A DNA stretch of 64,000 nt. Origin: Oscillospiraceae bacterium. GTDB lineage: Bacteria > Bacillota > Clostridia > Oscillospirales > Oscillospiraceae. Each line of letters begins with the position of its first letter. The first letter of the stretch is position 1. This document shows, one piece after another, positions 9,673-19,745 of this stretch. The stretch lies in contig SVMD01000002.1 in the NCBI GenBank assembly GCA_015067615.1, positions 124,001 to 188,000 of the forward strand. The letters are read 5' to 3'. The notes under the pieces were generated by a model. It searched no databases and was not told where the DNA came from. It was given only the letters and a program-made list of their open reading frames with translations. Position numbers and translations under genes: made by a program.

Positions 9673-10833
9673 ATGCGCCGATTCTTTCAGGAACTGAAAG
9701 ATTTCCCAAAAAAATGCGACTGGGTGCTGCTGATGCTCTGTCTTGTCACCGCCGCCTTCGGCCTGGTGGTCATCGCAAGCGCCACTTCTGCTGCGAAATT
9801 TGAGGGCAACGCCCGATACATCATCATTCAGATGGGCTGTATTCTGGTGGGTGTGGTGGCCTTTGCCATCATGTCCTCCGTCGATATCGAAGTTTTGTCC
9901 GAGAACCGGAACTGGCTGGTGGTCTTCAACGTCCTGCTGCTTCTGATGCTGATCCCCTTCGGCACGGACGCCGGTACCGGCAACCGAAGCTGGCTGGACT
10001 TCCCCCTGCTGCCCTTTAACATTCAGCCTGCGGAGGTCTGTAAGATCACCTACGTCGTGATCATGGCATCGGTTATGAACTCCCACAAGAACTCTCTTTC
10101 CAGCGTCCCCTCCGTCATGCACATGGTGCTGCACTTAGGCATCCTGGTTGGACTGAACATGGCCATGTCCCGGGACGCAGGCGTTTCCCTGATCTTCGTG
10201 TTTATCTTCATCGGCATGGCCTTCGCCGGCGGCGTCCACTGGGGCTGGTTCGCCCTGGCCATCGGCGGCATCGCGCTGCTGATCCCCTTCGTCTGGCCGC
10301 TGCTGGGCGAATACCAGCAGGAGCGAATTCTGATCCTCATTGACCCCACCTTCGATGCCCAGGGCATCGGCGCCCGGTACCACAGCAAGATCAATCTGCT
10401 GTCCCTCACCGGCGGCGGCCTCACGGGTCAGGGCCTGTTCAACGGCATCCGTACCCAGGGCGGTCTGCTCTTCGCCCAGCATACGGACTACATCTTCTCC
10501 TCCATCGGCGAGGAGCTGGGCTTCTTCGGCTGCCTGTTCGTTATGATCCTGCAGTTTTCCATCATTGCCCGGTGTATCTGGGTGGGCATGCGCTGCACCG
10601 ACTATATCCGAAGGCTTGTCTGCTACGGCGCGGCCTCGGCGCTGATGTTCCAGGTGATCATCAACGTGGGCATGTGCATCGGCGTCATGCCGGTTATCGG
10701 CCTGACCCTGCCCTTCATCAGCTACGGCGGCTCGTCGCTGCTGACCATTTTCGCCATGCTGGGTCTGGTCTCCGGCGCCTATGCCCGACCGGCGTCCCTC
10801 AGCCACGAACGTTACATACAGCCCCCAAGATAA
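9673..10833 (+). CDS. rodA: FtsW/RodA/SpoVE (SEDS) family protein, RodA-like
   Basis: 386 aa; DWVLLMLCLVTAAFGLVVIASATSA...; C-terminal GVMPVIGLTLPFISYGGSSLLTIFAMLGLVSGAYAR. Confidence 0.85.
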   Translation: MRRFFQELKDFPKKCDWVLLMLCLVTAAFGLVVIASATSAAKFEGNARYIIIQMGCILVGVVAFAIMSSVDIEVLSENRNWLVVFNVLLLLMLIPFGTDAGTGNRSWLDFPLLPFNIQPAEVCKITYVVIMASVMNSHKNSLSSVPSVMHMVLHLGILVGLNMAMSRDAGVSLIFVFIFIGMAFAGGVHWGWFALAIGGIALLIPFVWPLLGEYQQERILILIDPTFDAQGIGARYHSKINLLSLTGGGLTGQGLFNGIRTQGGLLFAQHTDYIFSSIGEELGFFGCLFVMILQFSIIARCIWVGMRCTDYIRRLVCYGAASALMFQVIINVGMCIGVMPVIGLTLPFISYGGSSLLTIFAMLGLVSGAYARPASLSHERYIQPPR

Positions 10834-10845
10834 CAGGCACTTTAC

Positions 10846-10873
10846 AGGCCGCACCGAAAGGTGCGGCCTTTCT
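10846..10873 (+). terminator. Rho-independent terminator after rodA/ftsW
   Basis: aggccgcacc gaaa ggtgcggcctttctt. Confidence 0.85.
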
Positions 10874-10889
10874 TGCGCCTTTGCGACGG

Positions 10890-11101
10890 TAAATTATCGT
10901 TTAGCGGGCAATGCCCGCGGATAATGCGTGCTTGGTGCGTCAGTATTCTTTATTTCCCTGACCCGCTCGGTAACGCTACATGTTCAAAAATGGCTCAATT
11001 ATTGAGCTGTATCGAACCGGGTGAGCCCAATGGCGTAACGATTACTGCCAGGGCTCAGGCTCGAATTGTCAGCGGCCACTGGCCGCATAAACGATAATTT
11101 A
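10890..11101. repeat. ~212-bp TIR-bounded intergenic element, copy A2 (inverted relative to A1)
   Basis: Perfect 14-bp TIRs TAAATTATCGTTTA/TAAACGATAATTTA; near-identical to 39539-39750. Confidence 0.93.
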
Positions 11102-11246
11102 TCCACCCATACGAAAATTGTAAAATATGCCCATTGTAACCAATTTTTTGTTGTTTCACACAACATATTGTGGTACGTTATACAAGTAAAACTATATCTC
11201 GGAGCATACTCTGGGAAAAGAAACATTTACACGAGGAGGACACACC

Positions 11247-14200
11247 ATGAAGATTCCCCCTATGGCAAGACGGCTGCTTTCCTTTATTATGGCGGCTGCC
11301 CTCTGCTTCTCCCTGGTTCCCTGGACGGTGTTTGCGGCAGAAAGCCGCACCTATACCCAGGTCACCTCTGCGGAGGAATTCACCAGCGGCCAGTATGTGC
11401 TGATCACCGACACGGGCTATGCCCCCGGTGTTCTGGACAGTGGCTGGCTCACAGCCCTAACCCCCACTGTGGAGAACGGCACGGTGGCCGACACTGCCGG
11501 GGCCCTCTGGACCCTGACCGTGGAGGGCAGCACCGTGAAGCTGACTGATGCCAACGGCGTCACCGTTGCCCCCAAGGGCGGCAATGTCAACGGCATTATC
11601 TCCGGCGATTACAGCTGGACCTGGTCCTTTGCCGACGGCAGGTTCACCTTCGCCGGTGTGGGCACTGATACGGTGATGCTGGCCAGCAATCCGAACTCCT
11701 CCAATCAATTCCGGGGCTACAAAATGGATACTGTCAGCGGTAACCCAGACGGGTTTCCCCACACCTTCACCGCCTACAAGCAGGCGGAGGAATCTTCTGA
11801 ACCCGAGATGCCCACTCTGGCGGACGGCACCTACGTGATCTGGAACGCCGGGTCCTGCAAGGCCATGTCCTCCCTGGCTGAGAGCTACACCTATGGCTAT
11901 GCCCCCGGAGTGGATGTGACCCTGGCTGACGGTGTTCTGTCCGGCTACACCGACAACGAGATCTTCACCGTCACCAACACCGCTGACGGGAAGTTCACCA
12001 TCACCGATGTCTACGGCCGGATGCTGTATATGTCCGGAAGCTACAACACCTTCAATCTGGCTGAGGCTCCGGAATCCGGCCACGAGTGGTTTCTGACCGA
12101 TGCGGGAAACGGTACCTACAATATTTATAATGCCGCCATGGACAAGTATATCCAGTACACCTCCTACGGCACCTTCGGCATCTATAACTATGACAACGGC
12201 GACGGCGCTCTGACCCTCACCGCCGTGTCTTCCACTGAAGATACCCCCACTGTCCCCGATACCCCCGCCTGGTCCGATGTGGACGGGAAATATGATGTCT
12301 ATGAGCTGGTCACCGCTCCCGAAAACGGCGATGTGGTGGTCATCTACAACCCCGGCAACGAAAAGCTTCTGTCCAGTACCGATTCCGGCTACTACAAGGC
12401 CGGTGTGGAAGCGGCTGTGTCGGGCGAAAACTTCATTGCTTCCGACGATGATGCCATCGCCTGGACCGTGTCCATAGATGAAAACGGCCTCTGGGGCTTT
12501 ACCCAGGAGGAACTGAAGCTGGGTGTGGAACTCAACGGCACCTACATCAATCTGAAGACCAATGCAGGTGACTATGATTTTGTGGTCACCCCCTATACCG
12601 AGGGCGGCGATCTGTACAGGATCCGCTCCAATACGGTGCAGAGCAGCTATGGCTTTGCCTGCCTGGAGTGGTACAGCAAGTATTCTGCTTTCTCTGCTTA
12701 TGCCACCGGTGAAGAAAAGGCTGCTGAGCAGAACTTTGGTTTCCGGTTCTACAAGCTGGTCCGGGAGGGCGTTGCGGAGGAACCTGAGATTCCCACCGAT
12801 CCCACCGATCCCTCCGAGCCCGGGGAGCCCGGGGAGCCCGCAGGCAGCACCGCCACCCTGGTCACCGATGCCGCTTCTCTGAAGGCAGGGGATCAGATCG
12901 TCGTTGTGGCCTCGGAAGCAGACTTTGCTCTGGGCGCCACCCAAAACGGCAATAACCGGGGCCAGGCTGCGGTCACCAAGAGTGAGGACGGCATCACTGT
13001 TACCTATGGCGGGGATACCCAGGTCATCACCCTGGAGGCAGGCCTGACCGAGGGCACCTGGGCTTTCAACGTGGGCGGCTACCTCTATGCCGCATCCTCC
13101 TCCAGCAATTACCTGCGCACCGAGGAGACGCTCTCCGCCAACGCCTCCTGGACCGTGGAGATCGCCGACGGCATCGCCACCATCCGGGCCACCGGCGAGA
13201 ATACCCGCAACTGGCTGCGTTATAATTCCGGCAGCAGCATTTTTGCCTGTTATGCTTCCGGTCAGAAGGATGTGAGCATCTATAGGCTGGGCGGCGCTGA
13301 GGAAGAGGAGCCCGAAATTCCCGAAGTTCCCACCGGCATCGCCGACGGCACCTATGTGATCTGGGAGGCCACCCAGGGCAAGGCAGCCAGTGCCCTGGCT
13401 GAAAGCTACACCTACGGCTACCTGAAAACCGTGGATGTGGCCCTGGAGGGGGAGACCCTCACCGGCTATGGCGAAAATGAGGCCTTTACCATCACCAACG
13501 TGGGCGAGGGCGCCTTCACCATTACCGATGCCTACGGCCGCTACCTGTACATGAGCGGCACCTACAACAGCTTCAATGTGTCCGCTTCCGAGCCTGAAAG
13601 CGGCCATCTGTGGACCGCCGCTGTCCATGAGGACGGAACCGTGAAGCTCATGCATCTGGAGAAGTCCAAGTACGTCTCCTATGACACTGCCTACGGCTCC
13701 TTCGGCGCCTACGCAGAGCCCACCGACGCCCAGCTGGACGATCTGACCCTGAGCGTCTATGTGGAAAAGGAAGAAGAGCCTGAGGACTCCGCCGGCATCG
13801 CTGACGGTGACTACGTGATCTGGGCCCCGGCCTACAACATGGCCCTGTCCACGGTCTACGGCGGCTACTATAATAACGGCGTGGCCGTTACCTTAAGCGG
13901 TGACACCCTCACCGGCTATGACAGCACCGAGATCTGGACCGTCACCAACAATGAAGACGGCACCATCACCATCTCCTGCTCCGGCGGCAAGCTGGCCATG
14001 GGCACCGGCTTCAGCTCCATGCCCCTGAACGAGGTCAATGACACCTGGACCATCGAGGATGCCGGGGACGGCCTCTGGTATGTGAAGAATGTGGGCCGTG
14101 AATGCTATATCGAGTGGTATGCTTCCAATAAATACTGGAGCGGCTACCACAATATTTCCGCCGGTTCCGAGGGCATGTTCGCCCTGCGTTTTACCCCTGC

Positions 14201-17200
14201 TCAGAAGGGTCTGGACACAGATTCTTCTGTGGTGGAGGACATCGCCCAGTGGGGCGGCATGACCTCTGCCGACAATACCGCCTTCATCTACGGCGACAAG
14301 TACGTTTCCGGCGATGAGCTGGACACCGAAGATATCTTCACCGCCGTGGTCAGCGGCCAGCCTGTGATCCCCTACACCGTGGGCGGCCAGACCGACGCAC
14401 CCTTGTACTACATGGGCGGCAAGGGCCTGGGCTCCGGTTCCGATGACTATTTGCAGCTGGCTGTCAACGCCGCAGGCTGGGGCGATATGGAGCTTTCCTT
14501 CCGGCTCCGGGCCTCCAACGCCGGTCCCGGTTCCTTCCAGCTGAAGTATTCTGTTGACGGCGGCGCCACCTGGCAGAATTTCACCACGGGCCTTTCCAGC
14601 TACGGCTGGACCAAGTGGGGCCAGAATGAGGCAGGCGAGAGCGTCGTCGTGGATTCCGGCGTTTCCACCGGCAATATCGCCGACGGCATCGCCAAGACCT
14701 CCCTGAATCCCGGGGGCTACATCGAGTTCTTCTTCGATGTGCCCGCAGGGGCGGATGACTGTGAAAACCTGCTGATCCGGCTGGTGCCCGGCACCGAAAA
14801 GGCCAACGGCAAGGACGGCGCCATCGGCGATTCCGCCACCGTCCGGATGGACAGCGTGGTCCTCTCCGGCAGCCCCGTGGTGGCGGATTCCATCACCGGC
14901 TTCGTCATGGTGGAGCCCGACGGCACCGTGGACCAGCCCGCCGGAACGGCCCTGACTATGACCTCCGCTACCGAGGGCGCCGTGATCCATTACCGGGTCA
15001 ACGGCGGCCAGTGGCAGACCTACAATGAAGCCAGCAAGCCTGTGCTGGACACCCTGCCCTGCCATGTGGAGGCCTACGCTTCCGCTGAGGGCAAGCATGA
15101 CTCCGTGGTGCGGCTCTTCACCTACGCCGCAGGCACCGTGGAGGCCGTGAAGTTTGACCCCAACGGCGGCGGTATCTACATTGCGGGCGAATCCGAGACC
15201 ATCACCCTCTCCACCGCCACCGAGGGAGCCACCATCTACTACGCCACCTCCGCCGACGGCGTCACCTTCACCGACTATGCCGAATATACCGACGCGATCG
15301 TGGTGAACAAGGGCTTTGAGAAGCTCACCATCCGGGCCTATGCCGAGAAGGCTGGCTACACCACCAGCACCGAGGTGGAGCGGACCTTCACCGAGCGGTT
15401 GTCCGATGCCTATCAGCTCTTCTTCGGCCAGCTCCACTCCCACACCAATATCTCCGACGGCTCCGGCAGCGTGGAGGAGGCTTTCGCCTACGCCTCCCAG
15501 GTGCCCGGCCTGGATTTCCTGGCCGTCACCGACCACTCCAATTCCTTTGACGGCGAGGGCAATGGTGTCCTGGCTCAGGATGGCAGCACCGTCAGCTCCG
15601 AGTGGGCCCTGGGCCATGAGATGGCGGAAAAGTACACCTCTGAGGACTTTGTTGGCCTGTACGGCTTCGAAATGACCTGGTCCAACGGCCTGGGCCATAT
15701 CAACACCTTCAATACCCCCGGCTGGCAGAGCCGGACCCAGGCGGATTACAAGACCCAGTCCACCGCCCTGCAGAACTACTATGCAACTCTCGCCACCGTG
15801 CCCGGGTCCATCAGCCAGTTCAACCATCCCGGCACCACCTTCGGTGATTTCTCTGACTTCGCTCACTATTCCGAAGGCACCGATTCCCTGATCACCCTCA
15901 TCGAGGTGGGCAACGGCGAGGGCGCCATCGGCTCCTCCGGCTACTTCCCCTCCTATGAGTATTACACCCGGGCCCTGGACAAGGGCTGGCACGTGGCCCC
16001 CACCAACAACCAGGATAACCACAAGGGCCTCTGGGGCGATGCCAACACCGGCCGTACCGTCATTCTGGCCGATTCGCTCACCGAGGAAGACATCTACGAC
16101 GCCCTGCGCAACTACCGGGTCTATGCCACCGAGGACAAGGACCTGAACATCTACTACACCCTCAACGGCAATCTCATGGGCTCCCAGCTGGACATCGCCA
16201 CCGCCGCCGACACCGTCAGCGTCCGTGTGCAGATCAGCGATCCCACCGACAGCGCCATCGGCAAGGTGGAGGTCATCGTCAACGGCGGCCTGTCCGCCGC
16301 CTCCCAGAGCCTCAGTGCCGCCTCCGGCACCCTGGAGCTGGAGGTCCCCGCGGACTACAACTACTATTACATTAAGATCACCCAGCCCGACGGCGATATT
16401 GCCGTCACCGCCCCTGTGTGGGTGGGCAAGGTGGAGGCCGTGGGTATTTCCAGCCTCACTGCCGAATCCGCCCTGACCATCGCGGGCCAGGAGCAGACCT
16501 TCACCGCAGAGCTCTATAATAACGAGCGCAAGGACCTGATCGTGGAATCCCTGGTGTTCACCGACAAGGCAAGCGGTGAGGTGATCTATACCGAAACCGG
16601 CATCACCGCCGTTTCCAGTCAGAGCACCGCCGTGTCCACCTTCGGCCATACCTTCGCTGCCGACGGTGTCTACACCATCACCGCCACCCTGAAGGGCACC
16701 CTGAACGGTATTCCCAAGACCTACACCAAGGATCTGGAGGTCACCGTCATGCCCAGCGCCATCACCAGCCGGATCATTGTGGACGGCACCCACTATAATG
16801 ACTACGTCACCGGCTACTACGGCGGCAATATGAACAATATGACCGCCATCGCCGCGGCCCAGGGCATCCAGGTCCATGTGGAGAAGAACGCCATCACCCC
16901 CGAGATGCTGGAAAACTGCTCCCTGCTGGTCATTTCCGCCCCTGCCAAGAAATCCGGCACCGCCAACGCAGGATTTTACGAGGCAAGCTCTTTCAGCGAT
17001 GCATTCATTGCCATGGTGGCGGACTATGTGAAGAACGGCGGCTCTCTGGTGGTCTGCGGCCTGGCGGACTATCAGGACAAGGGCGCCACCTTCGGCCCGG
17101 AGGGCCATACCGCCGCCCAGCTGAACAAGCTGCTTTCCGCAGTGGGCTCCTCCATGCGGATCAACGATGATGAGGCCTACGACGAGGAGAAGAACGGCGG

Positions 17201-18551
17201 CCAGGCCTACCGGCTGTATCCCGAAACCTTCAACACCGAATCCGCCTGGTGTGCAGGTCTTGTGGAGGGTCAGGTCTACAGCCAGTATTCCGGCTGTACC
17301 GTGGACCCCGGCAACGGCACCTGGCTGGTGAAGGGCTTCGACACCACCTACTCCATTGACTCCGATAACGATGGCCAGGGCGGCGTCGCCAAGGGCGAAG
17401 CCTACTTCCTGGCAGTGGAGGACAGCGGCTTCGGCGGCCAGATCTTCGTGGCCGGCGGCGTGTTCCTGTCCGACTTCGAGGTAAAGGCAGAGCTGGATAA
17501 TATCTGGGACCTGCCCTACGCCAACCGTATCATCTTCGAAAACATCATCGGCGTCACCCGGACCCAGCCTGCGGTGACAACCATTGCCGATATCCGGGCC
17601 TCCGCCGAAGAAGCCCTGGGCCGGATCTTTGTCATGGAGGGCTATGTGACAGCCGGCACCGACAATCCCTATACCACCTTCTTCGACGCCATCTACGTCC
17701 AGGATGAAACCGGCGGCATCACCGTGTTCCCCTACTCTGAAGCAGGTCTGGAGCTGGGCACCAAGGTGCGCATTACCGGCTATACCGATGCCTACCAGGG
17801 CGATATTGAGATCCAGATTATGTCCCTGGAAATTCTGGAGGAGCCCAAAAACGTCATCGAGCCTGAGAAGCTGCCCAATGCCGATGCCATGAACTACGCC
17901 GAAAACGGCGGCGAGCTGATCCAGGTGGAGGGCGAAGTTGTGGAAGTCCTGCTGAGCAGCGCAAGAGCATCCGGTAAGGGTGTTTCCCAGTTCGTTGTGA
18001 AGGACGAGAACGGCGACCTGGCCAAGGTCTTTATCGACGGCTACATCGGCTCCGGCACCACCGGCGAGAACACCCTGGCAGATATCGTGGAGGTGGGCAA
18101 TACCGTCTCCGCAGTGGGCCTGCTTTACATGCACCCCGAGGGAGATTCCGAGGAAAGCGTGGCGGTCCTCCGGGTCCGCGACTGCGATGAAGTGGTCCTC
18201 CTCAGCCGCAAGCCCACGGAGGAAGAGCCGGAAATCGACCGGACCGAGCTGCAAAAGGCCATCGAAAAGGCAGAAAAGCTGAAAAAGGAGGACTACTCCG
18301 CCAAGACCTGGAATGCCCTTCAGGAGGCGCTGAAGAAAGCGAAGGAAGTGCTGGCAGAGGAGAATGCCACCCAGAAGCAGATCGATGACGCCACCGCCGC
18401 CCTGTATGCAGCCATCCGGGCCCTGGCACCTCCCACCACCAGTCCCGAGACCTCCGATTCCGCCCGGCCGGACCTGGCCCTGGCGGTCATGACGGTTTCC
18501 CTGCTGGCAGCGCTGGTGCTGCTGTGGAACCGGAAAAAGTTCCTTAAATAA
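11247..18551 (+). CDS. Giant secreted multidomain protein with PHP/CehA-McbA-type metal-dependent phosphoesterase domain, N-terminal internal repeats, FIVAR-like repeat and C-terminal membrane anchor
   Basis: 2434 aa; signal peptide MARRLLSFIMAAALCFSLVPWTVFAAE; GQLHSHTNISDGSGSVEEAFAYASQVPGLDFLAVTDHSNSFDG; ELQKAIEKAEKLKKEDYSAKTWNALQEALKKAKEVL; C-terminal SPETSDSARPDLALAVMTVSLLAALVLLWNRKKFLK. Confidence 0.85.
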   Translation: MKIPPMARRLLSFIMAAALCFSLVPWTVFAAESRTYTQVTSAEEFTSGQYVLITDTGYAPGVLDSGWLTALTPTVENGTVADTAGALWTLTVEGSTVKLTDANGVTVAPKGGNVNGIISGDYSWTWSFADGRFTFAGVGTDTVMLASNPNSSNQFRGYKMDTVSGNPDGFPHTFTAYKQAEESSEPEMPTLADGTYVIWNAGSCKAMSSLAESYTYGYAPGVDVTLADGVLSGYTDNEIFTVTNTADGKFTITDVYGRMLYMSGSYNTFNLAEAPESGHEWFLTDAGNGTYNIYNAAMDKYIQYTSYGTFGIYNYDNGDGALTLTAVSSTEDTPTVPDTPAWSDVDGKYDVYELVTAPENGDVVVIYNPGNEKLLSSTDSGYYKAGVEAAVSGENFIASDDDAIAWTVSIDENGLWGFTQEELKLGVELNGTYINLKTNAGDYDFVVTPYTEGGDLYRIRSNTVQSSYGFACLEWYSKYSAFSAYATGEEKAAEQNFGFRFYKLVREGVAEEPEIPTDPTDPSEPGEPGEPAGSTATLVTDAASLKAGDQIVVVASEADFALGATQNGNNRGQAAVTKSEDGITVTYGGDTQVITLEAGLTEGTWAFNVGGYLYAASSSSNYLRTEETLSANASWTVEIADGIATIRATGENTRNWLRYNSGSSIFACYASGQKDVSIYRLGGAEEEEPEIPEVPTGIADGTYVIWEATQGKAASALAESYTYGYLKTVDVALEGETLTGYGENEAFTITNVGEGAFTITDAYGRYLYMSGTYNSFNVSASEPESGHLWTAAVHEDGTVKLMHLEKSKYVSYDTAYGSFGAYAEPTDAQLDDLTLSVYVEKEEEPEDSAGIADGDYVIWAPAYNMALSTVYGGYYNNGVAVTLSGDTLTGYDSTEIWTVTNNEDGTITISCSGGKLAMGTGFSSMPLNEVNDTWTIEDAGDGLWYVKNVGRECYIEWYASNKYWSGYHNISAGSEGMFALRFTPAQKGLDTDSSVVEDIAQWGGMTSADNTAFIYGDKYVSGDELDTEDIFTAVVSGQPVIPYTVGGQTDAPLYYMGGKGLGSGSDDYLQLAVNAAGWGDMELSFRLRASNAGPGSFQLKYSVDGGATWQNFTTGLSSYGWTKWGQNEAGESVVVDSGVSTGNIADGIAKTSLNPGGYIEFFFDVPAGADDCENLLIRLVPGTEKANGKDGAIGDSATVRMDSVVLSGSPVVADSITGFVMVEPDGTVDQPAGTALTMTSATEGAVIHYRVNGGQWQTYNEASKPVLDTLPCHVEAYASAEGKHDSVVRLFTYAAGTVEAVKFDPNGGGIYIAGESETITLSTATEGATIYYATSADGVTFTDYAEYTDAIVVNKGFEKLTIRAYAEKAGYTTSTEVERTFTERLSDAYQLFFGQLHSHTNISDGSGSVEEAFAYASQVPGLDFLAVTDHSNSFDGEGNGVLAQDGSTVSSEWALGHEMAEKYTSEDFVGLYGFEMTWSNGLGHINTFNTPGWQSRTQADYKTQSTALQNYYATLATVPGSISQFNHPGTTFGDFSDFAHYSEGTDSLITLIEVGNGEGAIGSSGYFPSYEYYTRALDKGWHVAPTNNQDNHKGLWGDANTGRTVILADSLTEEDIYDALRNYRVYATEDKDLNIYYTLNGNLMGSQLDIATAADTVSVRVQISDPTDSAIGKVEVIVNGGLSAASQSLSAASGTLELEVPADYNYYYIKITQPDGDIAVTAPVWVGKVEAVGISSLTAESALTIAGQEQTFTAELYNNERKDLIVESLVFTDKASGEVIYTETGITAVSSQSTAVSTFGHTFAADGVYTITATLKGTLNGIPKTYTKDLEVTVMPSAITSRIIVDGTHYNDYVTGYYGGNMNNMTAIAAAQGIQVHVEKNAITPEMLENCSLLVISAPAKKSGTANAGFYEASSFSDAFIAMVADYVKNGGSLVVCGLADYQDKGATFGPEGHTAAQLNKLLSAVGSSMRINDDEAYDEEKNGGQAYRLYPETFNTESAWCAGLVEGQVYSQYSGCTVDPGNGTWLVKGFDTTYSIDSDNDGQGGVAKGEAYFLAVEDSGFGGQIFVAGGVFLSDFEVKAELDNIWDLPYANRIIFENIIGVTRTQPAVTTIADIRASAEEALGRIFVMEGYVTAGTDNPYTTFFDAIYVQDETGGITVFPYSEAGLELGTKVRITGYTDAYQGDIEIQIMSLEILEEPKNVIEPEKLPNADAMNYAENGGELIQVEGEVVEVLLSSARASGKGVSQFVVKDENGDLAKVFIDGYIGSGTTGENTLADIVEVGNTVSAVGLLYMHPEGDSEESVAVLRVRDCDEVVLLSRKPTEEEPEIDRTELQKAIEKAEKLKKEDYSAKTWNALQEALKKAKEVLAEENATQKQIDDATAALYAAIRALAPPTTSPETSDSARPDLALAVMTVSLLAALVLLWNRKKFLK

Positions 18552-18552
18552 C

Positions 18553-19692
18553 ATGAAAAAAGACAAAATTCTTCGTATTTCTGTCCTTGTGTGCTTTGCC
18601 GCCCTGTTTGCCCTGGTGATTTTCCTGGCAAACCGGGGCTGGCAGGCCGGGGCAGGGGACTATGACGGCATCGGCACCGAGTACGAAACCGCCTTCGTGG
18701 TGGATGTGCTGGCGGATCAGACCGCCCCCGACGAGGCCATCGAGGGCCGGCTCCGGGGCAGCAAGCTGCTGGAGCTGGAGCTCCGCACCGGCCGGTATGC
18801 CGGACAGATGGTGGAGGTCCCCAACTACTTTTCCGCCATGTACGCGGTGGATGTGAAAGCCGGAGATACGGTGTCCGTGCGCATCGACACCGCGCCGGAG
18901 GGCAGTTTCACCGTCTCCGTCTACAATTACAACCGGGTGCCCCTGATCATCGGCCTGGTGCTCCTGTTCTGCGCCGCCCTGATCCTCATCGGCGGCTGGC
19001 AGGGCCTCCGGGCGCTGCTGGGTCTTGCCTTTACCTTTGTGTGCATCGTCTGGATCCTGCTGCCCCTGGTTTTGCAGGGCTGGCCCCCCATCCCCCTGAC
19101 CGTTGCCATCGTGGCTGTTACCTCCGCCGTGGGCTTTTACCTGCTGGGGGGCTGGCAGCCCAAGACCCTGGGGGCCCTGCTGGGCGCCCTGTGCGGCGTG
19201 GCGGCGGCTGCGGTGCTGGGGTATCTGGCAGCGGAGCTGGTCCATGTATCCGCCTATCAGATGGACGAAAGCGAGGGCCTGCTCCTGGCACGGAACGACA
19301 CGGGTCTTCAGATCAGCGGCCTGCTGCTCTGCGGCATCCTCATCGCAGCCCAGGGCGCGGTGATGGATACGGCCATGTCCATCGCCTCGGCCATGGCCGA
19401 GCTGAAGGAAAAGCGGCCGGATATCGGCTGCAAAGCGTTGCTTCGCTCCGGTATGGTCATCGGCCGGGACACCACCGGCACCATGGCCAATACCCTGGTG
19501 CTGGCCTTCGCGGGCTCCAGCCTTAATATGATGGTGCTGATTTTCAGCTACCGGGTTTCATTTTTGCAGCTGATGAACACGGATTTCATCGCGGTGGAAG
19601 TGGTCAGAGCCCTGGCGGGAAGTCTCGGTATCATCTTCACGGTGCCCTGCGTGGCGGCCATCACCGCGGGACTTCTGAGCAGAAAGAAATAA
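18553..19692 (+). CDS. YibE/F family membrane protein
   Basis: 379 aa; N-terminal TM plus multiple TM helices; DTAMSIASAMAELKEKRPDIGCKALLRSGMVIGRDTTGTMANTLVLAFAGSSL. Confidence 0.85.
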   Translation: MKKDKILRISVLVCFAALFALVIFLANRGWQAGAGDYDGIGTEYETAFVVDVLADQTAPDEAIEGRLRGSKLLELELRTGRYAGQMVEVPNYFSAMYAVDVKAGDTVSVRIDTAPEGSFTVSVYNYNRVPLIIGLVLLFCAALILIGGWQGLRALLGLAFTFVCIVWILLPLVLQGWPPIPLTVAIVAVTSAVGFYLLGGWQPKTLGALLGALCGVAAAAVLGYLAAELVHVSAYQMDESEGLLLARNDTGLQISGLLLCGILIAAQGAVMDTAMSIASAMAELKEKRPDIGCKALLRSGMVIGRDTTGTMANTLVLAFAGSSLNMMVLIFSYRVSFLQLMNTDFIAVEVVRALAGSLGIIFTVPCVAAITAGLLSRKK

Positions 19693-19702
19693 AGTCATAA
19701 CC

Positions 19703-19735
19703 CGGGCTGCGGAATTTCCGCAGCCCGGGTTTTCT
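19703..19735 (+). terminator. Rho-independent terminator
   Basis: gggctgcggaatttccgcagcccgggtttt. Confidence 0.85.
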
Positions 19736-19745
19736 GCTGTGCAGA

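Noticed and set aside
10861-11097. 78-aa ORF encoding ...GQCPRIMRAWCVSILYFPDPLGNATCSKMAQLLSCIEPGEPNGVTITARAQARIVSGHWPHKR, also seen in 39357-39746
   Set aside because: Lies within the 212-bp element; the shared peptide is explained by repeat identity, with no SD, and the element is palindromic. Treated as non-coding unless expression is shown.
11457-13655. 732-aa - strand ORF
   Set aside because: Antisense mirror of the 2434-aa protein; no recognisable domains.
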